DNA of 64,000 bases, from contig NC_016460.1 of assembly GCF_000226115.1 (NCBI RefSeq), positions 1,178,001-1,242,000 on the forward strand, given 5' to 3'. The translations under genes and the position numbers were made by a program. The stretch is from Thermothielavioides terrestris NRRL 8126. Lineage: Eukaryota > Ascomycota > Sordariomycetes > Sordariales > Chaetomiaceae. The notes beneath the pieces were generated by a model that saw only the letters and a program-made list of their open reading frames with translations, made no database searches and had not been told where the DNA came from. Below, piece after piece: positions 1 to 11,709 of the stretch; position 1 is the first letter of the stretch, and each line of letters begins with the position of its first letter.

Positions 1-2900
1 GGTAGTCTCGCCTTCCTTTATCTCTACTTAGTCAAAGATTCTTTTAAGACTCTTCGTTAATCTCTAGAATTATTTCTAAATAGCTAGTTACGTCAAAGAT
101 AGCGAGTAGCTCCGCTAGACAATCTTCTTAGAGACGATATATACCTAGACTATCTTTCCTTCTATAAGTAGATTAATAGTGATTAGATTACTATTGTAAT
201 AATCGAAGGTCAGAGCGGTATCCTTAATAAATAGTATATCGAGGATTACTTTGTACCTACCAACGATATCCTTGGTTATAAAGAAATGAAGGTTGATGCC
301 GACTCCGTCTAGGTAAAGAGCGACCTAGGTCTCCCCAAAGAACAGTGCTAAGCTATAAAGACCCTTCGAAACGACCTTAGTAGGTTAGTATAGCAATATA
401 TATTTCTCGACGACGCTCATCAAGATATAATTGCATTTCGAACCAGAGTCGATTAAAGCGAGATACTTATTATAATGACCTTTCTCGAACTAGATATACA
501 AAGTAGGCAACGACTATACTCTTATCATCGTACTAAGTTCTATATATTCCAAGACCGAAAGCGTCGAGATAGATTTCTAGAGTAGAGTGTAGATACGATC
601 GTCAACGTCTCTAGGCAGACCTTTACAAATCTAGTGCTCCTAGAGGCTTCCTATATAGATGCTCTATACACTGTCCTTAGTAACTCTAAAGATTACTAGA
701 ACTATCTTAGTCTAGCTAGAGCAAAGGCTACTAAGTATATTTACATTAGTATATAGAGCCTATATATAGACTCCTATATCTTTTAGTACAGTGGCTAGCC
801 TATTAGGCTTAGGAACATTGGACCTTTTATAGTCGATAACCTCGATATTAGCGGAAATGCTCTATAGATATATAATTAGAGCGTCCTTGTACTTAGGCGA
901 GATATAGACCAAGTCGTCAAGGGTTAGACTAGTTTTCGCTTTCATCGTAGTATAGATTATATCCTTTATATATAGAGGCAACGTAGCAACCTTCGACGTA
1001 GGCGGCTTAGACTATAGCTCCTCTTTCTTTATACGATTTGCTATAGCTAGGTTCTTAAGGATAGTTATACAAGGAGGCTCCGCTAGAGGTATAGGAGTAC
1101 CGCCTATCTAGATATCGTCTTCCCTTTTGTCCTTAGTGAACCGACGCTTAGTAAGTAATATACCCTAAAGTATAGTCTCCGTTTCCTCGTCCACTTCCCC
1201 CTTGACTTCCCCCTTGGCTTCCCCCTTAGTCTAGCTAAAAAGAGGAAGAGGTAGTCGGTAGAATTCGTTAGCCTTTAGCGTAGATTGTAGGACAACCTTC
1301 TAAGTTAAGATACAACCTCCCTTTAATGGAACTATATAAAACGACAACTGATTAGACGCTATATAATGGAAGGCGGAGGTAAGCTTAGGCTCCCCTTTAT
1401 ATATAAGACGATTGATCGTCGTCTAGACGGTTGTAGGCTCCTAATATAGCTTAGGCTACTAGAGGTAGTGCTTATTTAGCACTAGGGATATATCTAGCTT
1501 GAATAGGCAACCATTTAGACGTTTATACTTACGACAGTACACTTAGTATATAGGGTAGCTGTTATATTGTAGGCAATAGGCTATATATATAAGAACGAGC
1601 TAGCTAATCTTGTCAACCTCTTATACACTATCAATATCCACCTTCGTAAAGGTGATCGTCTCGGCTAGCGTATAGCCCTTCTTACTCCTATCACTAAGGC
1701 AGTAATCTATACCTTTACGATACATTAGACCTATAGCTATAGCTTTTATAGCCTCTATATACTTAAGAACTATATAGTCAAAGTCACCGTAGTAGTAGCA
1801 ATAGCCAAAACTTATAGGTCTACTATAGCTAGGGGGACGACTATTAATATATAGACTAGTGACGAAGCTAATACATCTCTCTTATAAGCGACTCCACTAC
1901 TGCTAGAAATACGTTCGGAGAACCTTAATCTCATTAGGAGTAGAATCGATTCTATATAAACGGAGGGCCTCGATCTTCTACTCGAACTACTCGACGATCT
2001 TCTGCTTCTAGATATATAGACGTTGGAGCTAATTAGCTAGATCGTCGATATCGTTAGGCATAGGTATAAGAGCTTTCTTCGGCTCCTCTTCTTCCTACTC
2101 CTATAGCTCAGGAGTCGTCTTGATAGTAGGCGTAGCTAGAGGCGAGTAGTACTTCTATAGATCGATTTTACGTTTATAGGTCTTAAGGAAGAGGTCTCCT
2201 ACATTAAGACCCTTCTAAAGAGTATCCTAAACGAACTTAAGGAAGTCTACCTACTTTACAATATAGATAGAGTCCTTATTATCCTTCTTCAAGGTACGTC
2301 AACAGTCCTTAAAAGCTACCTAGATCCGCTAATCAAATGTACGCTACACCGTCGGAACAATTATATACTATAGCTCCTTGTAAACTTTAGCAAGGGCAAC
2401 AGTGTATATATAGTCAATCAACTCGAAGTAGTTGTAGATAACCTTACTAACCGGCTAGTATCTCCCTTCGATTAGATTATAAAAGTAACTTTCGTTACTA
2501 TACTACTTAGGATCGTCGCCCTTCTAGCACTTTAGGAACTTAGCCTTGAAAGTAGCTTAAGTATCTCGGTCTTTTTTCTCCTAATAATAGATAATAAGCT
2601 AGATTGTAGTATTATACTAAAGCTCAAATAGGTATATATAGGTCTTGTCATTAGTAACCTAATAAGCCTTGTACATCTTCTCGAAGGTCTCGATCCACTA
2701 TATAGCATTCTGACTAGAGAAGCGGCCCTAAAGGCCGGCCTTTGCTAAGGTCGGAAAGGTCGTGCTAAACACGGTAGTAAGAACGTACTTAGCTATCTTC
2801 TTTAGAGCTTCGGCTTTAGATTGACTAGAAGGTGTTACTATAGGTACCTCTATATAGATAGGCGGAGTAGAGGTATCTAGCGAAGATAGAAGGGGTGTCT
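1..2900 (-). mobile_element. Ty3/Gypsy LTR retrotransposon relic (gag and protease part)
   Basis: The minus strand reads as a decayed gag followed by an aspartic protease. A retropepsin-type DSG active site lies at 442-453 (local reading LIDSGSKCNYI). Downstream, at about 240-330, is the beta-strand region that in Gypsy proteases reads like Y-x-V-I-L-G. A Cys/His zinc-knuckle-like stretch, partly destroyed by stops, lies at about 600-690. A gag-like helix region (WIETFEKMYKAY) lies at about 2640-2710. Frames are broken mainly by TAG, consistent with RIP. Reverse transcriptase, RNase H and integrase would lie off the left edge of the window. The upper limit, near 2.9 kb, is approximate. Confidence 0.65.
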
Positions 2901-4439
2901 ACGCCGCTTTAGCTAGGTCTTCTTCGCTTAGTATACTTTGGAAAGGCTATAAGACAAATACGTCCTTAGACTCTCCTTCGGAGGTTGGTATCAGGATTAA
3001 CGATATTATAGAGGTCGATAGGATTCCTAGAGCTTCTATAGACAATGTATATATATATCGCTAGAGTCCAGTTATTAGGCGCTTAGCTATCGTCTTTGAG
3101 AAAGGCAACGACTATATCGATAGACTATAAAAAGACTGATATATATACTTCTATAGGAATGTTAACTCCTTCGACGTCTATCTAGAGGAAAAAAACCTCT
3201 TAAGTAGCTAGGTTCCTTTAGAATATATAGTCTAAAGGCCCTAAAGGATAACTATAGGTTCCTTGTAGATCACCTAGACATCCCTAGCAACTAATATACT
3301 AAACTCAACTAGTATAATAGTAGTAAGAGTATAGCTCTTAAGAAGAAAAGTAAACGTCTACGCTAAGACCTTATATCTGATATAAAACAATGCTAGATAT
3401 ACTATTAAAAGGAGCTAAGTATTATAAAGGTGTAGTCCTAAGCTCGGAAGCTCGTAAATAGCTACTACGTTTAACCACTTTCGTAACTAGTTTAGCTAGA
3501 CCAGAGAAGAAAATGACGATCGATGAAAATTCTACCTTTGTCTCTACTTAGGAGGATAGAACTATCGTCTTTCGATTAGGTTAGCGTTTTACGACCGCTA
3601 TATCGATAATAACGAAGCCTCAATAGGTCTTCGAAGTATTGAAGATGACAGGATATCTTTTCGATGCCCTATACCGTCTAGGCAAAGGAAGGTCTCCTAG
3701 GACAAGGTCTCAACAGACCCCTAGAACACGTACGCCTCAACAGGCCTCCGCGCTTCTTAGAGATACCGATATCGGTATACCGGAGCCTCAATAGGTTGGC
3801 TATATCATCGTCGTATAGCTATCAATATAGCATCGTATAGTTCCGTGATCTTAGAAAACTTCGTAGTCTATGCTATCCCATTTGGATATAGAGCTAAGCT
3901 CCTCCCCGATTGAGCCCCTATTTAAAGTGATATAAAACCTCTATACCAACCTACCCCACTATACCTAGAACTAGGCGTATAAGATAGCTTCCAAAGGAAT
4001 ATAGTGTCCCTCTAGTCGGATGAAGATAGTGTATATCGAGTAGTAGGAAGGCTATCTTCCGAAAGGAAGACATATAGCTCAGGTACGTCTAGTAGGATAT
4101 AGTAGAAATATAAGAAAGGACAACAAGAATACGGTCAGAGCTCAATAGCTCGAATGCCTATCGTCTAGACAGAGGTAGAACAATAGAAGGAGAGGCTCAA
4201 CAGCCTTCCTAGAAGAAGGGGGACCACCAACGTAGTATCAACGAACGTATATTGACAACTGCTTTATATCTTGCTTTATAATGAAGAAGATGGGCTCAGC
4301 CTACTTAAATATATATGACCAGAGGGTCAGACCTCCCCTAGCAACGAATGCAACGCTCTAAGACAAATAGAAAAATAGAAAAACTGGGTCCCCTATGCCT
4401 AGGTAGTCCATCACCCCAATTCATTATATACTTATAGTA
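2901..4439. other. RIP-mutated stretch, element not identified
   Basis: TA-rich sequence between the Gypsy gag relic and the LINE relic. Its position fits the 5' end and LTR of the minus-strand Gypsy relic. A TATAAAA word lies at about 3930, but I could not define LTR ends or a target duplication. No coding signal was recognised. Confidence 0.4.
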
Positions 4440-6948
4440 CTTAGATAGGAGGTTCTAAGGTATATAGGTCTACTACTTCTCTATAATGTGCCCTCTCTAG
4501 CCTCCTAACGTCTATATAGCGTATCTATAGCTCTCTATATACCTTCTACTCCTCTACTATAGCTACGTCTATATTAGCGAATAGCTATAGCTCCTAGGGC
4601 CTCTAATCGTCGTCCTTATCGCTTTCGCCTTACGCCTCTACTACTATTGCTAAGCAGTATATAAAGAGCTAGTCCTTAGCCTATAGTTGCTTCTACTCTA
4701 TAGAAGACTCCCTTGTAGCTAGCCTCGCCACTAGGGCGTAGTATATATAGCGTTACTTCTTCAACCTTAACGCCACCTTCGTATAGATATTATATAGAAG
4801 CTATATAAGCCTAGTTTTCTAGAGCCTTTGCTTAGTATATGTCGTCTAGCGGTTAAGGTATAGATCGATAGAAGGCACTTAGGTCTTACTTTCTAGGTTA
4901 TAGACTAATATAGCCTTATATATACTAGCAACTACCTAGAGGTAGCCCAACTACATTGTACCAAAGCTATATACGATCTTACAAAGAGTCTTTCCAATTA
5001 GCGTTAAAGTATATTATACCGCTACCCTATATAAAAGGACGCTCCTAATAACCTTCGTATAGATCTCCTAAGCTTATATAATATATACCTTATATATCTT
5101 TGCTATAAGTTTTATAAAGGCAAACTTCTATATAGCTATCTTAGCTTTAACCGCCTTCTTATATACCTAAAACAAAAGCTTATAGTCTAGCTATACGCTT
5201 AGGAACCTCGCTAACTCTATAGGTACAAGTCCTAGCTGACCTTTGCCAAGGATATTGACGACCTCTATATATAGCCACTATACCTTTGTAAAGTAGATAA
5301 GCTCGCTCTTCGCTAGTTCAAACTATATCCCCTGTTCTATAGCCTATTTCTCGTACTTAGTAAACCCCTTCTCTAACGTATAGTAGTACACTAGTGTATC
5401 CCATCTAAATATAAGAAGGTTAGTATCATCTATATACCTAACCGTTAAGAGCCTAGTATATACCTTAAAGGCGTAGAACAAGGGGGTGATAAAGAGGATA
5501 AACAGCGCTAGCGACAGCGGCGAGCCCTATAGTGTACTTTACTATAGAGTCGTAGGCTTAGCTATAATCCTATTAAACTATAGGCGCGCTATACGATCCT
5601 CGAAGTAGCTCTTTAAAAGTATAATCAACTTCCTTTCAAAGCCTAGTTCCTAAAGCGTATATAGTAGCTAGACCTAGTCGACCTAGTCGAAGGCGCCTTT
5701 CAGGTCTAATTGTAATAGCGAAGTGTAGCCGCTACGCGCCTATGCTATCTTCACTATATTAGTCACCACCCAAATTGCCACCTCTATAGACCTATACTAC
5801 TAGAAGCCTATCTACATCTCTAGGAGTAGCTTGTACGCCTTGGCCGTATATATTACTCGGTTCACGATAGCCGCCTCAATAATCTTGCCCACCGCGCTAA
5901 GCAACGATATTGGGCGGTATACCCCTATCTCCGTCAGCTGTTCTAGAGACTTCTCCGGCTTCCTAAGGACGACCACCTATATAGCGCGGAATCTATATAG
6001 GAAGTGCTCTAGCTTAAAGTAGGCGTACGTAATCGCCGCGAATACCTCCGACAACTTGCCCTCCTTGTCATAGGCCTTAAGGAACTTATTGGTGAGGAGG
6101 TCCTCGCTAGGCGCCTTGTTCGATCCTACGCGGCTTATAATCTCCGTAATCTTAGCTCTATAGACCTCCTAGTCGATAGGCGTAGTGTTGCGAAAAGACC
6201 CCTTAGGCCAGTCTCGGTTAGGGATACTGTTGTACTGCGCCTATAGCGTAGGAAAGAAGCGCCCTGCTAGCGCCTCAGCCTTCTAGGCGTGCGTTATAGC
6301 GCTCTAGGGCTCTCTACTTTATATCTTTTAATATTAAACTCTTTTTTTAAGTGTTTAATCTATACTTTTATAAATATAGTCAATGCTACCTTTTCTATAG
6401 TAGAGAGCTACTACTTATACTATTATAATGCTAAGCCTCGAAGTAGGGTCTATATCTCTATATATAGGGTCTCTTCTCTTGCTAGGTAGTATTTAATAAC
6501 CTAATCTACCTACTTAACCTAAAGGTTGACATCTCTATAGTATAGCTACTATTTATTGTACTATAGGTCCTAGGGTTCTTTAGACTTATTCTCTATATTT
6601 AGCTAAAAGAGACTAGTATCCTAAATCTTCTATTTCAACGTAGATATAGACGGTTATAAAGACGTAGTACTTCTATCTTTAGTTTTAGGCTAACAGTCTT
6701 CTATATCTATAGCCCTGTTCGCCCTTTCGATTATAACGTTTAAGTTCTTTATTATTTTAGCTATCTAGGTAAGAAAGTCTTATATAGCGAAAGTAGCCTA
6801 GATGTTTATAGCTTTAGCGGCTTATCTAGAGGGTCTAGCTCCTTATCTAGAGGGTCTAGCTACTTATCTATATAGTAGGCTTAGTATTTTTTAGAATAGT
6901 AAAGAGACATTAGAATCAATTGAACTATCTATATATTCTATTCTAGGG
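4440..6948 (-). mobile_element. Non-LTR (LINE, Tad1/jockey-like) retrotransposon relic with reverse transcriptase
   Basis: Read on the minus strand from high to low coordinates, ordered reverse-transcriptase motifs appear. YRPISLLS lies near 5900-5920 and the catalytic LDLKGAFD near 5687-5710. GSPLS followed by LFILF lies near 5480-5530, and YIDD with TN following at about 5419-5437. This order and wording is that of non-LTR reverse transcriptases rather than LTR-type ones. TAG and TAA stops interrupt the frame, so the copy is dead. The endonuclease part should lie upstream, toward or beyond 7 kb, but was not recognised. Both boundaries are approximate; a solo LTR abuts or splits the upper side. 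Confidence 0.8.
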
Positions 6949-7207
6949 TTCTATGTTACGGACCGGGCTGTACCCGGGCTGGGTATGTGGGGCTGCGCCC
7001 AGGATCCGCAGCGGCCCCGGGACGGACCCGTGGCGGGCCCGCCTCGCGCCCGGAATAACGTCGGTCCGAACCCACTTCGCGAGCCCCTGAAAAACTCTGC
7101 GCGCAGGGACCGCAGCCTGTACTTCTCCTTTTTCCTTCCTTAAGGTAGCTGAATAGAACATCGTGCGCTTATCTGCAGACGCCATAAGGCCAGCACGTTA
7201 CATTCTA
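6949..7207. mobile_element. Solo LTR, 249 bp, with 5-bp target-site duplication
   Basis: A GC-rich island sits inside TA-rich RIP-mutated DNA. It starts TGTTACG at 6954 and ends CGTTACA at 7202, which gives the TG...CA ends and short imperfect inverted repeat of an LTR. The 5 bp on either side are identical: TTCTA at 6949-6953 and 7203-7207. No internal retrotransposon sequence is present, so it is best read as a solo LTR left by LTR-LTR recombination. It lacks the TA-rich decay of its surroundings, so it probably inserted after they were mutated. Its strand is unknown. An 80-codon open frame on the minus strand inside it starts and stops without known motifs and is not called as a gene. Confidence 0.85.
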
Positions 7208-9207
7208 GATAACTATACCTAGTCTAAGAAGCTTAGATAGATACTAGGATAGTTGGCTAGGCGTTTATAGTAGCGGCTAGGGAACCTAGTCGAAAGCGCT
7301 AATTAGCTAAGCTATTAGAGATAATAGGTCTTCTTCTTTAGGTTATTAGTTCTAAAGTAGTAGATCCTATAATCCTTTTAGTAGTCCTTAGTAGCGTCTA
7401 CTAAGATTATAGCTATTAACGATATAGGTTTTATATCTCTATTAAAGAATAGTTGGTATATTTTAGAGCTTTAGTTGCTCCTAGAAGGTTAGGCTTAGTA
7501 GAGTTGCTAGCTAGTTCTTAGTTAAATTATATCTAGTTTTTACCGATGTTTCTAGCAGTATAGCTAGTCTCAGTTACTAATCGTTAGTCCCTTAAGGCTT
7601 TAGGGTCTTTAGTAGTTCCTAACTCTCTAGTGCTAAAGCCTCTAGTGTTTCTTAGATTAAGTCTTTAGTCTCTAAGGCAACGTCTTTGATCCTAGGGTCT
7701 AGAATAAGGTTCTTATTGACGATAGCTTGGAGTTTACATTTGATAGTTATAAGATAGGCGTATAAAATATAGTTGTTGAGTATCTAGGAGGGAGGATACT
7801 CTAAGATATATAGTTCTTAGGTATATCGCTATATATAGTCGTCTCCTTCTAGTATCGTCTTAAGGGATACTATAGCTTCTAGATACTTAAGTTTCTATAG
7901 GCTAATACTAGTAATCTACTAAACGTTGTAAATGACCCTAAAGTCCTTAATAAACTTAAGAGTCTGCTATACGTCCCTATAGATGTTTATATTTATAGGG
8001 TTTAACTTCGTCTAGTTCCTAACGCTTTGAAGGTGCCTAGGGTTAGGTTAACGATATTAGCGAAATGAACTAGTTCGTTATATAATATATTTCCTAAAGC
8101 TTACTCCTTTAAAAAAGAGTATTATTTGCTTTAGGCGCTACTCTATATAACTTACTAGGTATAACTTATAATGTCTTATAAGTTGAACTTAGCTCCTTTC
8201 GATAGGAAGCGAATAGGTTCGAATCGTTAGTAGGCACCACTTGTTATATATAGATAGTACTTAGTAACTATCTAGCGGTAAATGTATAAAGGTAACAAAG
8301 ATCAATGCCTCTTAGCCTCGTTAGCTAATAAGGTAGTACTCCTAAATACTAGTATATATTATAAAAGTATATTGATATAGTCTGTCTTCCTATAAAGGGG
8401 TTCCGAGTAAGGTTCCCTTTTTAAGGAAATACTCGTTACCCTTGACCACGGTGCGGTTATAGGTGCCCTTGCCACAGTTGCGTGTGACAACGACTAAGCC
8501 GAAGGATTAAGATAGATATACTTAGAGTTTGCTAAATCTACTCTAGGAACTTAGATTCTCGAAAAGTAAGCTAATCCTTAGTTTAACGCTAAAAAATCCT
8601 AAGTGCTTTACAAAGTTTAATTAAACCCTCTTTTAACATTGTAAAACTAAAGGACCGACAATACTAAAGGATCTATTTATTAGAGGAACCAATAGTAAAG
8701 AACTTATCTTCAATGGTTTTTCGAAGGGCGTTAGAATCCCTTATATATTGTTGATAGGTAGCAACGCCCCAACGTTTTAAGTAAGTGTAGAACAAGGTTG
8801 TACTAGCTTAAACCCTATATTTAGAGTAAAGATTTAAAAAAATCTAGGTATAGGTAAGCCTAGCTTAATATTACTTAAGGATAAAAGCTTTATAGGGATC
8901 AAGGTCAAGGCGAGGACGGCCTATTATATTAGTAGAATAAATAAGGAAATAGAGGAAGGAGAGTATAATAAAAAAAATATTTACATTGGTAGAGAAGAAC
9001 GTATATAGGGTTTAGGATTTATATTTTAAAGTAGTATAGGGTTGAAAATACTATTAGATAAATATAACTCCGCTTTGTTCTACTTTTAGTAAACTCGATT
9101 ATATACAATTAGCTTTAATTACATTTGATTAATATATATCTTAAGTCTATATAGGTATAAATACGTATTGCCTAAGTATTTTAGATATATATTTGTTATT
9201 GGGGGGT
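7208..9207. other. RIP-mutated stretch, relics not identified
   Basis: TA-rich DNA continuing right of the solo LTR. Its position fits the 5' part (endonuclease) of the minus-strand LINE relic, but I found no decisive motif. A less decayed patch lies at about 8395-8500. No gene or RNA gene could be supported. Confidence 0.5.
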
Positions 9208-9787
9208 GTCGCTAGGTGCTATACGGTAGAGGTAGGTGTCGTAGAGTGTCGCTAGGTGCTATATAGTAGAGGTAGGCGTCGTGGGGTGTCGTTGGGTGCT
9301 ATATAGTAGGGGTAGGCGTTGTAGAGTATTGCTAGGTGCTATATAGTAGGGGTAGGCGTTGTAGAATGTCGCTAGGTACTATATAGTAGAGGTAGGTGTT
9401 GTAGGGTGTCGCTAAGTGCTATATAATAGGGGTAGGCGTCGTGGGGTAGGGAGGGTACTTATAGAGTAGGGAGGGTGATCGTAGAGTAGGGAGGGTGCTC
9501 GCTAGGTAGGGAGGGTGATTATAGGGTAGGGAAGGTGCTCGCTAGGTAGGGAAGGTGATTATAGGGTAGGGAGGGTACTTACTAGGTAGGGAGGGTAATC
9601 GCTAGGTAGGGAGGGTGATTGTAAAGTAAGGATAGTCATTATAGAGGGTCAATAGTTATTATAGGAGGTCGATAGTTATTATAGGGTAGAGACATTTATC
9701 TTAAGGTAGAGATAGTTATCCTAGGAGGTCGATAGTTATTAAAGGGTAGAGATAGTTATTATAGGTTATTAATAGTTATTGTTAATA
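9208..9787. repeat. Minisatellite with exact 20-bp register (six 40-bp dimers, then seventeen 20-bp units)
   Basis: Six copies of a 40-bp unit run from 9208 to 9447, each beginning at or near GTCGCTAGGTGC and ending near GTGGGGT. The phase continues without slip into seventeen 20-bp units, 9448-9787. The first of these follow the pattern AGGGAGGGTGAT plus CGCTAGGT; the later ones drift to AGATAGTTATTATAGGGT-like forms. Counting by line positions, the 20-bp phase is kept over 29 units (580 bp). Differences between units are largely C/T and G/A, consistent with RIP acting on the array. Confidence 0.9.
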
Positions 9788-10905
9788 TCTAAGGTATATT
9801 ATATTAGTATTAAGATAATCCTTTAATAATTGTATATCTATTACTTTAATTTATTATTTCTATTCTAAATCTAAGCTTATATCTCTATATCTAATATATC
9901 TATCTTTAGAGGATCGATTTTAACTCCTTGTCTATAGCATTGTCCTTTAGCTTATTATTATTGTTTATCGATATTGTTACTTAGCTTAATATAATCTCTA
10001 TTATATATACTTTGATAGTCTTTTTTAAAATCTTCTTCTATATTTTATACTAGACTAACGTCGTTGCTATAGCTATAGTAAATGTAAATAGCTAGGAATT
10101 ATCGGTCTTCTTATACTTCTATTGCTCTTTAAGCTCTTTCGCCTTTATTGTCTAGTTAGTATTGCTCTAGAGCTATAAAATATAAAGGAAATCTACTTTT
10201 AATAAATAAGTATTTAGGGCTATAGCTAGAATAGAAGTAGTTAGTATATAAGTTTTTACTATACTCGATAGGTAGTAGATAATAGATATAAGTAGATTAT
10301 AAGCTTTGATCTTTATTATATTATTAATAGTTGATAGTTGGATTATAATAATTAAGAAAAATATATATCGCTATTATAAAAGTATATTTAGGTTAATATA
10401 AGTCCTATTTATATTCGACTTCTTCTTTGCCTTTAAAGTATTTCCTAACAATAAAAAGATATTTAATATCCTAGAAATAAATTAGAAAATAGTTCTATAA
10501 AATCACTAATAATTTAAGATCCTCTACCTAATACTACTCTAATAGCGTCTAGACATTGTTCTATTTAGACTAATATAGCTTATTTACAATCTATATTATA
10601 AGCTCTAGGGCTATCTTATAGTTCTTACGCTCGGTCTATATTAAGGTAAGAGGTACATTAGAAAATGTAAAGTCGTTGAGCTAAAGCGCTATAGTAATAG
10701 TTAATCGAGGTTAGATATTCTAATAGACAGTGACTTAAGGGCAATAAAAGGAGATAATAAACGACTACGAAAACTATTAGTAATCTACACTTAGAATATT
10801 CTAATAGTAGAGAATCAATATTAGATCCTTATAATTGAACTCAATCGAGTATAATTGAGGCTACGAAGTACATAGCTAAATCGGTCTATTGGCTCGAGGG
10901 CTTGG
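9788..10905. other. RIP-mutated stretch to the euchromatin boundary
   Basis: TA-rich, stop-filled on both strands, with no recognisable protein motif. Composition shifts to ordinary sequence between about 10,870 and 10,960. Confidence 0.7.
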
Positions 10906-11709
10906 CAACGTAGGAAGAAAATAGGGCAAGGTAGCTAGTAGGTAGAGGGAATTTGTTTTCTATACCGGTAGAGAAAATTTTAGGGCGGTGGTGGGGCAGG
11001 TGGGTGGCCAGGGCCCGATTGCAGCAAATTTGCTAGGTGGTTTGGGTTTACGAAGAGTCCGAGCTCTGAGCCTCCGTACTCGGTCCCTTTGGCAAGCCAG
11101 CTCGGTTATCTGTTCTGCTGCTTCCTCTCCTTGACAGCTGCCTCTGACCATCAGCTACAGTGACTGCGGGCGCACCTACCGACCAAATCTTTACCAGCGA
11201 CATCGCGCCCTGCGCTTGCCGGCCCAAGCAACGTTCAGCGGGCAACTCGGGATCGAACGTTGCCGGGGTGTTATTTTAGATGCTGAACCTGACCGTGCCG
11301 AAGGGACTCAGCTCCGTCTTGTGCCCTGACAGCATCACTCGTTCACTCGCTCGCTCAACCACTCGCATCACATTCAACTTCTGGTCATTGCCTGGTTACT
11401 AAGCGCGGTCGCAACCCTCTCCTGGGTTTTGACCACTTGCCCGGAGTCTCACCCGGACGGCCGGAGTGATATGCTGATGCCGTGCAATATTGGCGGATCA
11501 TAAAGCTCTCGGCCTAGGGAACCGCGGCCTGGTTTATCATCGCACCTCTGGGTTTCGGGATGTCCAGCCTCAAAGACAGCTCCCCACGCTCACATTTTTT
11601 ACCCAGCTGTCAAACGAAACGGAGTGCATGCCACAGGGAGTGCCCAAGATCAGATTGCGTTGGTGGCGAGCCAGGGATATCCACGGAGCTTCCGAAACAT
11701 TAACTCATC
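10906..11709 (+). promoter_or_regulatory. Presumed promoter and 5' leader of the coiled-coil gene
   Basis: Ordinary-composition DNA between the RIP boundary and the ATG at 11,710. A short upstream open frame (ATG at 11,471, stop at 11,501-11,503, 10 codons) would lie in the leader if transcription starts upstream of it. No TATA box or start site can be assigned. Confidence 0.4.

Larger units (their letters stand above)
1..10905. other. RIP-mutated, AT-rich heterochromatin-like block
   Basis: The block is saturated with TA, TATA, CTA and TAG words and has no long open frame, except in one short GC-rich insert near 7 kb. Near 10.9 kb it changes within about 100 bases to ordinary mixed-composition sequence. 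Minus-strand readings still show transposon protein motifs interrupted by TAG and TAA stops. That is the expected result of C-to-T change at CpA (CAG to TAG) by repeat-induced point mutation, a known process of filamentous ascomycetes. No host gene was recognised. Composition was judged by eye, not computed. Confidence 0.9.

Noticed and set aside
6943..7185. 80-codon minus-strand frame in the GC-rich island, or an rRNA fragment
   Set aside because: A short stretch resembled an rRNA phrase (GGGTTCGGACCG), but neighbouring sequence did not match. The TG...CA ends and TTCTA duplication explain the island better as a solo LTR.
8205..8235. tRNA-like T-loop word GGTTCGAATC in the RIP block
   Set aside because: The flanking bases do not form a T stem or acceptor stem, and no A-box lies at the right distance.
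1..10905. Short open frames in the RIP block as genes
   Set aside because: They are short, TA-rich and overlap identifiable transposon relics on the opposite strand.
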